From Malachius bipustulatus (Eukaryota; Arthropoda; Insecta; Coleoptera; Melyridae), in assembly GCA_910589415.1 (NCBI GenBank), contig OU342633.1, positions 13,802,858 to 13,866,857 on the forward strand: a DNA stretch of 64,000 bases. Direction: 5' to 3'. The notes under the pieces were generated by a model. That model saw only the letters and a program-made list of their open reading frames with translations, was not told the origin of the DNA and did no database searches. Made by a program: the position numbers and the translations under genes. Shown here piece by piece: positions 57,064 through 64,000 of the stretch. Numbering within the stretch: the first letter of the stretch is position 1; every line of letters begins with the position of its first letter.

Positions 57064-58008
57064 CCCGGGAGTGGTCGCTAGGTGAGCATTTAGCTCACCA
57101 TTGTCTTTAAACTGTAATTATTCTGTTACTTGAACTCGTACAATCTTGTCGATTTTTCTAGCTTAGTTTATAGCCTTAAGAAGAAACGTAGAAAGGATTT
57201 TGTAATGAAAATCGGATAAATTTTTTTTTTATTGATGCTTCATTCACCGCAGTTGTCGCTGCGCGAGCGAAACGCTCATTAGCGACCACCCGCGTCACTC
57301 AACTGCTCTTATGTTTAGGTCTGCTAGCCATATGCAAGGGTTGCTGTAATTTCTTTATCTGAAGTTCTTTGTTGTTTTTATGGTATATGGTATTAGCTTA
57401 GTTAAGAATCGAATCAGTTTGTGTTATTTAATGTAAAAAAATCCTATAGTTATATACCAAAAAAATTTATATTGGCAAGTTAACATTATTCCCCCTTATT
57501 TTAAAATACCTACGACAAATATTGCTAATAATGTCCGGTTATTGGAAAGCCAAAATAAAATTTCATATTATACAAAACCACATCATCAACATAAAAAAGA
57601 ATAACTTTGTCCTGATCGGGCTTCATTCAGGAAATATTTCCAAAAATGTAAAACTAAATTATCTATAAATATTTTATTTTTTTCAGTACTTAGACAGCCA
57701 AATTAAAATTTCATCAAAAATTTAATTTAATTTAAATTTTTATTTGTTTTATTAAAAAATAACAACATTTTCCAGGTAGGCTTTGTTTAGGAAATACTGA
57801 GCAAAAAAAGACAACGCCTGATCTGGAAATTCTTTTTTATGCTTCTAATGCGGTTTTGTAAATTTAATTTTAGATGTCCGATCACCAAACACCCTGTATT
57901 GTGATTCAAAGTGCTTTTTATTGCACATTTGCTTGTTGATTTTACATGGGAGCGAAACGCTCGCTAGCGACCACTGGTGTTACAATTCACCTAGCGACCA
58001 ATGCCGGG
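57064..58008. mobile_element. 945-bp piggyBac-type MITE
   Basis: Perfect TTAA on both sides (57060-57063 and 58009-58012). The ends read CCCGGGAGTGGTCGCTAGGTG and, inverted, CCCGGCATTGGTCGCTAGGTG, then sub-terminal inverted GCGAAACGCTC and TAGCGACCAC motifs at about 57266-57290 and 57950-57975. The TTAA target with a CCC start is the piggyBac hallmark. No transposase ORF. Its first 50 bp belong to unit 4 and are repeated at the end of units 1-3. Confidence 0.85.
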
Positions 58009-58494
58009 TTAACGGCTTTGCTCTTATTCTTTAGTAAATTTTGCATTATAAGGTGATATTTTATTCAATTTCGAATTCTTTCGTCTCTTTTGAATAGCAG
58101 CTGCCCTTCCTCGGTTCTTGAGCACTTTTATTTTTAATTTGAGTTTTTTACATTCGGGTGGAGTGAATTTATTCTCTTTATTTGGCGAAGGCATATTCAA
58201 GACTCTTAAGCTAACTACATATAATGTAGAAAAGTCGCTTTCCCATGTCTTGAAAGATAAGACTTGAAAGGCTTGTTAACGGCGATGGCTTATTGTTTGA
58301 TTTCTCATCAGAGAAGCGTTTTTTGTTGGCAGCATTAGTTTCTTAGATTCTGCATCTTCGCATTCTGTAGACCGCTAGTGCCTGCCTCGGAAAAGTTATC
58401 AATTGTCTCGTGTGGGATAACAACTATGGAAAACAGTGAAAATTATAATCAATTTTATTTTCGAAGAATTTTGCGACACTCGAAGTTTCGGGTG
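58009..58494. other. No gene recognised
   Basis: AT-rich. A basic reading on the minus strand around 58060-58190 could be a degraded coding stretch, but no family is recognised. Confidence 0.35.
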
Positions 58495-59310
58495 CTAATT
58501 GATACAAATACAAAGAAGCCATAAATAAATACAGCCATCAGTGTAGATAATTATTGTTGCCACCGGTTTCCTGCTGTATACCACGAAAAAAAAATTTCTT
58601 TTCGAAAATGGGTCCAGTTGAGGCGAATTTTTACTCCGGCAAAAGATACTTTTTGCTGGAAGAAGAGCGACAGTAATATACGACTCCATTGCTGGCATAG
58701 AATCTAGAAATTCGTATAAATTTTGTTTTTTCTCTTTGAATAGTTTCTCGGGCTCCTTGTCTGACACTCTCAGCTGACTTGGCACCTTCTCAGTTTTAAA
58801 ACTATCTTTCCACTTGAGAACTGCCCACCTTCCGATACAAAGAGTATTCAGAAACATTGTTCCACAAACCCGCCCGCACATCGGTATCATCAATTCGTAA
58901 GTGGTAAATTACTGATTGTTTTCTTCTTGACTTATCTGCTTCTTTTCGGTCCCTGTATCGTTTTGTTGGTAAAACTGTCACTACGTGATTGATGTACTCT
59001 TTTTCCCCCCCAAGTGAGCTGCTTCCAAAAATGATCAAATAACTCCTTTCACAATTTTCGGATAGTGTTTCACATTTCAAAACACTTTTATCTTTATTCT
59101 TACAACATCATATTTTCTCCATACTTCAAGGTTCTTTAGGATTTTCATAGGCCCATTTACCTTCAGTTTTCATGCGGTCAAAATGTGATTGACCTCTTTC
59201 TCGTCTTTTTTTATTCTTCTCTGAGAACCATTCTGCTTTTTTTTTACTTTTCTTTGGTAAATCGGAATCAGATTCAGAACTAGAATGCTCTGAATATGGC
59301 ACCAGTGCTA
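58495..59310 (-). pseudogene. Insect multi-copy gene family of unknown role, frameshifted
   Basis: Minus-strand blocks in three frames. After a TTTTTTTTAG acceptor at about 59311 comes an exon rich in Ser then Lys (KKAEWFSEKNKKRRERG), ending at a TGA near 59126. A second block (59080-58802) has CETLSENCERSYLIIFG, KEYINHVV, PTKRYRDRKEADKSRR and VIYHLRI. The next frame gives VCGTMFLNTLCIGRWAVLKW, then FLDSMPAMES, and a last frame continues with a YYCRSSSSKKYLLPE-like segment. The order (KRYR-R-SRR, C-FL-TL-I, P-ES-YCR) recalls a large insect family often linked to DNA transposons. At least two frameshifts make it dead. Confidence 0.5.
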
Positions 59311-59329
59311 AAAAAAACCGCATATACTT

Positions 59330-60159
59330 TACGGGATTTTGATCAAGAAATTTAAAAATTATTATTCAAAATATTGTGTTATTATGATTCATATAAAACA
59401 CAGTATGTGCAGCAGAAGTTACTTTTGATGCTTGCGATATAAATATTCGTGAGTTTATTTGCCCACACATTATAATGTGTGATGCGTGTAATTAAGAAAA
59501 TGCGGTAGTGAGAATAACGGGTCTGACGACCAATGAGTAATTAGATAAATTAGGAAATGCGGAGTAATAAAGGAAAGCGTGTGACTTATGTTTTTAAAGT
59601 AAGTTGCGGTTGCTTGTCGAATTGCATAAACTTCTTGATAGCTCAGTGGATGCGGTGATGCACGTATTAACTATTAATTGTCTTTGCGTTAACTGCGATT
59701 AATTGCGGATATTTGAAATGCGTAGGTATATACCTATAAACAATTGCGGAGACGCGGAAAAGCCACGTAAATGTAGACACTCCCGGTATGATCCGGACGG
59801 AGTCAAAACTGTGCGTTCTCTACGAAAGACGAATTGCGAATATATGCGTTGATCCTGTCTTCTCTTCCTGCGAAAGACGAAAGGTCCTGTCCTTGTTGTG
59901 GGTTGTTTATTCCAATTTTGCAGTTGTGGGTAGATTACCAGTAAAACACTCGATTCATTGCAAAAGTTCACACAAGGAAGGGCACCGCGCGAAAGGACAG
60001 GATTAAAAATGAAAGTGAAAAATGAGAAGCGAGACGCAACAATGTGTACCTATATATATAATTATACCTATAATAATTAGTTTAAGTGATACTAAAAACT
60101 AACACAAGGTATTAAAAATCTATTTTCTTAGCATTTATTAATAATAAAACAAGTATTTA
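59330..60159. other. No gene recognised
   Basis: Mixed-composition sequence. Two related GTTCTCTACGAAAGACGAATTGCG / CTTCCTGCGAAAGACGAAAGG-like phrases near 59815 and 59868 hint at a local duplication. Small open frames (59699-59971 minus, 59788-60006 plus) overlap and neither is convincing. Confidence 0.35.
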
Positions 60160-60543
60160 TTATAAAATATTAGACATTCTTAAAAAATTGCACAAATTGG
60201 AAAAATTACTTTCAATATAACTAGGGAATGCAATCCCGCAAAATAATCTGAATCCCGGTATCTGCGAGACTGTTATTGTTTCATCCGCTAAACGGCTCCT
60301 GACTTTGCAGACTAAGTAGCCAGCAGCAGAAAAAGCTCGTTCTGATTCTACGCTAGTAGGAACAACTGACATCAGTGAGTTATTGGCAAATTGGAGGTAT
60401 ATGCCTTTTATTCCACCCGATTCAAAACAGCTCATCTCCTTTCTTATTAAAATTTCAAGATTGGTAGTTCCAGTTTTAGGTAGGGATGTGCTGGCAGTTT
60501 TCAAACTGATCAAAGTCAAATCAAGTTCTTCTTGAAGAGACAT
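60160..60543 (-). pseudogene. hAT transposase C-terminal dimerisation domain, fragment
   Basis: The minus-strand frame contains NNSLMSVVPTSVESERAFSA followed by AGYLVCKVRSRLADETI, the hAT-C signature (P-S-SERxFS-AG and RSRL), preceded by a typical helical lead-in. The end of the frame shifts out of register and runs beyond the element boundary at 60222. The zinc finger and RNase-H core are absent. Lies within the 580-bp hAT element. Confidence 0.8.
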
Positions 60544-60801
60544 TGGTGCTGCTGCAAAGTCAGATCAAGTTCTTCTTGAAGAGACATTGGTGCTGCTGGT
60601 GCTCCTGAATCTGACTGCAGATTTTCGAGCGAGACAGGTACGTCGTCGTTATCATCAGCGCGCAGAATAATGCATTACCTAAACTCGGTTTTTTCCAATC
60701 CTGCAAATCCCGCCGGATCCCGCACAATTTACAAGCGGGATTGGTCCCGCAAATTGCACGCGGGAGCCCGGTATTTCGGGATCCCGGTATTACATTCCCT
60801 A
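60222..60801 (-). mobile_element. Non-autonomous hAT element with perfect 8-bp TSD
   Basis: Terminal inverted repeats TAGGGAATG(C/T)AAT-CCCG at both ends and exact duplication AATATAAC at 60214-60221 and 60802-60809. It retains the 3' coding end of a hAT transposase, so it is an internally deleted derivative. GC-rich CCCGGTA/GGGATCCCG sub-terminal repeats lie near both ends. Inserted in a jockey-like reverse-transcriptase sequence: removing the element and one TSD leaves the RT reading frame continuous (YNITFPDMW). Confidence 0.85.
60511..60598. repeat. 44-bp tandem duplication inside the hAT element
   Basis: CAAAGTCAAATCAAGTTC at 60511 recurs as CAAAGTCAGATCAAGTTC at 60555 with the following 26 bp the same. 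It spans the start of the hAT reading frame. Confidence 0.8.
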
Positions 60802-62275
60802 AATATAACATAACCTTTCCAGATATGTGGAAGACCGCCAAAGTCTGTCCGGTTCTTAAGAGTGGCGACCCTCAGTTTATTTCTAATTATAGACCAATCT
60901 ATATTTTGAATAATTTCGCGAAGGTCTTTGAGATGGTGATGATGTACTCCTTCATTTATCCTGCAGTTCGTCAATCGATTTCTCCTCAGCAACACGGCTT
61001 CATGGATAAACGCTCTACGGTGACTAATCTCGTGTTTTTTACTCAGTTTATAGCTAATGCCCTAGACAATAAAATGCAGGTGGATGTGGTTTACAATGAT
61101 TTCTCGAAGGCCTTTGACCGAATTGACCATTGTATTCTATTAAGAAAGCTGGTGTGCTTTGGTTTCTCTTCCCAATTAGTTTCCTTTTTTAATTCTTACC
61201 TATCAGATAGGCATCAATATGTAATATACAATGGTCATGTACAGAGCAGTTCACACCCCCGTCTGGGGTACCCAGGGTTCAAACCTGAGACCCCCTGGGA
61301 CATCACAGATGTCATTTGTTTCCATAGCCTTCTCTCTGCAGATGACTTGAAGATTTTTTCTGTAGTTAATAACGTCAGTGATGTCCGGGCGTTGCAGAAT
61401 TCTGTTGATTGTTTGGAACGGTGGTGTGTTGATAATAATCTCCAGTTAAATGTTGGCAAATGTCGAGTGGTCACCTTTACCAAGAAAAACAGCCCTCTTG
61501 TATTCAGCTACACTTTTAATTCTACCAACTTTATCCGTGCCAACTCCATAAGGGATCTTGGGGTCATTTTTGATAGTGGTCTTTCCTTTACTGAGCACAT
61601 TTCTAGTATATAACCAAATCTGCGATCAAAATGCCTGGATTCATAAGTAGGAACTGTAGAGATTTTAGAAATATTAATTCATTGAAGATTCTTTTTTACT
61701 CCTACGTTAGATCCAAATTGGATTATTGCAGTATTGTGTGGTCACCCTACTACACATGTCACATTGGTCAGGTCGAGCGTATTCAGAGGAGGTTTTTGAA
61801 AACGCTCAGTTATAGGGTGCATTAATGAGTTTCCCACTAGAGGCTTTGATCATGACTTGCTGCTGAAACAATTCGACTTCATGTCACTGGAGAAGAGGCG
61901 GAAGCTAGTCGCTGTTGAATTTTTATACTGTCTCTTCCATAACCGTATCGACTGCTCATCAATACTTCAACTTTTTTATTTTCCTATCACTCGCTCCAAT
62001 TCTAGAAATTTAAGGGTCAAATGTACTTCTAAAATCGCCGGTGTACGTTATGTGAACCTGCTTTAATCTCTAGTTTTTGTGACCTAAATGCCAGCTCCTT
62101 AACTGATATATTGCGGGTTGCTGATTTGAATGTTTTTTATTCGTTAGTTTTTTTTATTCTTTGGGTGGGGTGAGGGTTCTGAATGACTTTCTTTTCTTCG
62201 ATCCCTTACTTGCTTCCTATATTGTTAAATATTTTATAATACATAGTGTAACTATTTTAATGGTATGGCAATAAA
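60802..62275 (+). pseudogene. Jockey/CR1-like reverse transcriptase, 5'-truncated and broken
   Basis: Plus-strand frame with FPDMWKTAKVCPVLKSGD, NYRPI, SPQQHGFMDKRSTVTNL, VVYNDFSKAFDRIDHC and ADDLKIFSVV, matching fingers and palm of the RT at 5136-8030 at moderate identity. The segment that should hold the PQG-LGPLLF block is replaced by unrelated codons (about 61240-61320), so the palm is not functional. The frame then breaks at 61613 and continues in pieces (61631-61825, with SKLDYCSIVWSPYY; 61857-62066). It is a different subfamily from the full-length element. No endonuclease domain is present. Confidence 0.8.
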
Positions 62276-62276
62276 C

Positions 62277-62333
<57 letters not shown>
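62276..62333 (+). repeat. (ATT)n microsatellite, 3' tail of the RT fragment
   Basis: About 19 ATT repeats directly follow ATGGCAATAAACT. Position and context fit the simple-repeat 3' tail of the jockey-like element. Confidence 0.85.
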
Positions 62334-62334
<1 letters not shown>

Positions 62335-62344
62335 AATATATATT

Positions 62345-63515
62345 TTAAAAGCTTTTCAGGCAACAAACATTTTGATGGAAAAAAACAATAGATCACTTTA
62401 CTAACACTAATGGTAATGCATTATCAATATTAAGCCACTAAAAATCAAATTGCAGACTGACACAGATATGAGGTAAATGTTTGTTTATTTTTTTCTTGGC
62501 AGAAGTTGCAAGTAAACACGCTTCACAAATCACAAGTAATGGAAGTCAATATTTTTAAAATGAACAACTCAAACTTTTTATTTCTCACAAACATTTTCAT
62601 GAAGAAAAAAACAATAGACCACTTTACTAATACCAATGAAACAGATTATCAATATTGAGCCACTAAAAATAAGCAAACAAAAATCGTGAACCTGGCCAGA
62701 AAAATTACAGACTGACACAGATATGAGGTAGATGTTTGTTTATTTTTTTCTTGTCAGAAGTTGCAAGTAAACACGCTTCACAAATCACAAGTAATGGAAG
62801 TCAATATTTTTAAAATGAACAACTCAAACTTTTTATTTCTCACAAACATTTTCATGGAGAAAAAAACAATAGACCACTTTACTAATACCAATGAAACAGA
62901 TTATCAATATTGAGCCACTAAAAATAAGCAAACAAAAATCGTGAACCTGGCCAGAAAAATTACAGACTGACACAGATATGAGGTAGATGTTTGTTTATTT
63001 TTTTCTTGGCAGAAGTTGCAAGTAAACACGCTTCACAAATCACAAGTAATGGAAGTCAATATTTTTAAAATGAACAACTCAAACTTTTTATTTCTCACAA
63101 ACATTTTCATGAAGAAAAAAACAATAGACCACTTTACTAATACCAATGAAACAGATTATCAATATTGAGCCACTAAAAATAAGCAAACAAAAATCGTGAA
63201 CCTGGCCAGAAAAATTACAGACTGACACAGATATGAGGTAGATGTTTGTTTATTTTTTTCTTGGCAGAAGTTGCAAGTAAACACGCTTCACAAATCACAA
63301 GTAATGGAAGTCAATATTTTTAAAATGAACAACTCAAACTTTTTATTTCTCACAAACATTTTCATTAAGAAAAAAACAATAGACCACTTTACTAATACCA
63401 ATGAAACAGATTATGAATATTGAGCCACTAAAAATAAGCAAACAAAAATCGTGAACCTGGCCAGAAAAATTACAGACTGACACAGATATGAGGTAGATGT
63501 TTGTTCACTTTTTGT
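62345..63515. repeat. ~255-bp-period satellite, about 4.5 copies
   Basis: GACTGACACAGATATGAGGTA recurs at 62455, 62711, 62965, 63220 and 63475 (spacings 256, 254, 255, 255). The inner copies are nearly identical; the first partial copy is more diverged (GATGG, CACTAATGG). The last breaks off after ATGTTTGTT. No coding frame persists through it. Confidence 0.95.
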
Positions 63516-63870
63516 TCACTTGTGCACTCTTTGTGCACTCTAAGTTGCCGGTAAACACTGCTCCCGCTTGCTACAACCACTACAGCCCTCTCCAGGGTAT
63601 ATATCTTCAATGTCTGGCACATTCAGAAGGTCAAGCTCCTTCTATTATTATAAGTTTAAAAATTAAAATTTATTTGTAATTACCTAATTATACAAAAAAA
63701 TATGATGTTACCATATGGTAACGCTAGGCTTTTCTTCTAAAAATAAAAAAAATGTTCTTTTCGAAATAATAGTCTTTATATTGCAAACAGATATCATAAA
63801 AAATGCATATTTTGATTATTCAATATGTTTTGGTGTGATATATCACATTGCATTCGATGCACATTCCCAC
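63516..63870. other. No gene recognised
   Basis: A short local duplication (TTTTTGTTCACTTGTGCACTCTTTGTGCACTC region, 63507-63540), then AT-rich sequence without supported features. Confidence 0.4.
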
Positions 63871-63877
63871 TTCACTT

Positions 63878-64000
63878 TTTATACACATTGTGCGTACAAC
63901 GGAAGTACAACCTTCTCCAGCATAGCGGCGCCTTTTTTTCCTGGAACACTGGTGAGAAGTTGGTTTAGTTCATAACGAATGTAGTCACCAATGCGATTGC
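63878..64000 (-). CDS. Possible C-terminal coding stub at window edge
   Basis: The minus strand from 63998 reads IGDYIRYELNQLLTSVPGKK and continues about 18 residues to a stop near 63880. The composition is protein-like and more GC-rich than its surroundings, but it is too short to assign and the 5' part lies outside the window. Confidence 0.25.

Larger units (their letters stand above)
46251..57113. repeat. Tandem unit 4 (last; carries an extra MITE)
   Basis: Longer than the others because of a 695-bp MITE plus TA duplication at 50939-51635. It ends at 57113, where the piggyBac-type element continues uninterrupted into unique sequence, so this is the original right edge of the array. Confidence 0.95.

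Noticed and set aside
15734..57113. CRISPR array or centromeric satellite as an explanation of the repeats
   Set aside because: The units are 10 kb, contain TIR-bounded transposons and exons, and lack short repeat-spacer periodicity; four units do not make a centromeric array.
15734..57113. Pure assembly duplication of one unit
   Set aside because: Not excluded, but private and mosaic variants, a MITE in only one unit and identical junction filler favour real copies. Long-read evidence would settle it.
63715..63975. An 86-codon plus-strand frame at the window edge
   Set aside because: The opposite strand reads more protein-like over the GC-richer end; the plus frame is mostly AT-driven hydrophobic residues.
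1..64000. tRNA, rRNA or other structured RNA genes
   Set aside because: I found no sequence with tRNA A/B-box spacing plus cloverleaf pairing, nor rRNA-like conserved blocks.

Overview
The window is an AT-rich arthropod nuclear segment, most likely from an insect and possibly a hemipteran. The grounds are intron/exon signals (GTAAGT donors, pyrimidine-AG acceptors), frequent TAGGTACCTA-type motifs, and a dense load of insect-type transposons: jockey/CR1 non-LTR, mariner, pogo/Tigger, P-element-like, piggyBac, hAT and long foldback MITEs. I see no bacterial operons, CRISPR arrays, rRNA or tRNA. The species is not identifiable from sequence alone. Almost everything recognisable is mobile or decayed; the only host-gene candidate is a short Myb/SANT-like exon pair near 10.0-10.4 kb.

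Layout. 1-4.8 kb: no clear gene, then a broken pogo/jerky-type transposase (minus). 4.83-9.72 kb: an apparently full-length jockey/CR1-like retrotransposon (minus). Its ORF1 and ORF2 lie in one frame separated by a single TAG in a CAA-TAG-CAA-TCA context, and ORF2 has no ATG before its endonuclease domain, so stop-codon readthrough is the natural expression model. 10-11 kb: Myb/SANT-like exons. 11.97-12.83 kb: an 861-bp foldback element. 13.15-15.32 kb: a decayed mariner with ~520-bp inverted repeats.

15.73-57.11 kb: a direct tandem array of four nearly identical ~10.17-kb units, the dominant structure here. Each unit holds (minus strand) a decayed P-element/THAP9-like transposase, exons of an uncharacterised insect gene family, and, inside the last exon of that gene, a 5.4-kb pogo/Tigger transposon with 21-bp TIRs and TA target duplications. 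The Tigger encodes a CENP-B-like HTH exon, a DDD transposase ORF of 328 codons, and a 1177-codon ORF. That large ORF starts in overlap with the transposase ORF and ends with what looks like the missing Tigger C-terminus, including a PCNA-binding-like motif. Its ~1030-codon middle is GC-rich, intron-free and unlike any transposase part; I suspect a captured viral structural (toti-like capsid) gene, but this is unproven. The ORF is open and protein-identical in all four copies. Copy 4's transposase is split by a 695-bp foldback MITE.

Array edges: the left breakpoint lies in the decayed gene's last exon, and the right breakpoint lies 50 bp into a 945-bp piggyBac-type MITE that is complete only after copy 4. 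The three internal junctions carry the same 11-bp filler, implying one illegitimate joining followed by homologous amplification.

57.1-64 kb: the piggyBac MITE, a frameshifted pseudogene of an insect repeat-gene family, a jockey-like RT fragment (plus) into which a 580-bp hAT with perfect 8-bp TSDs is inserted, an ATT microsatellite tail, and a ~255-bp-period satellite of about 4.5 copies.
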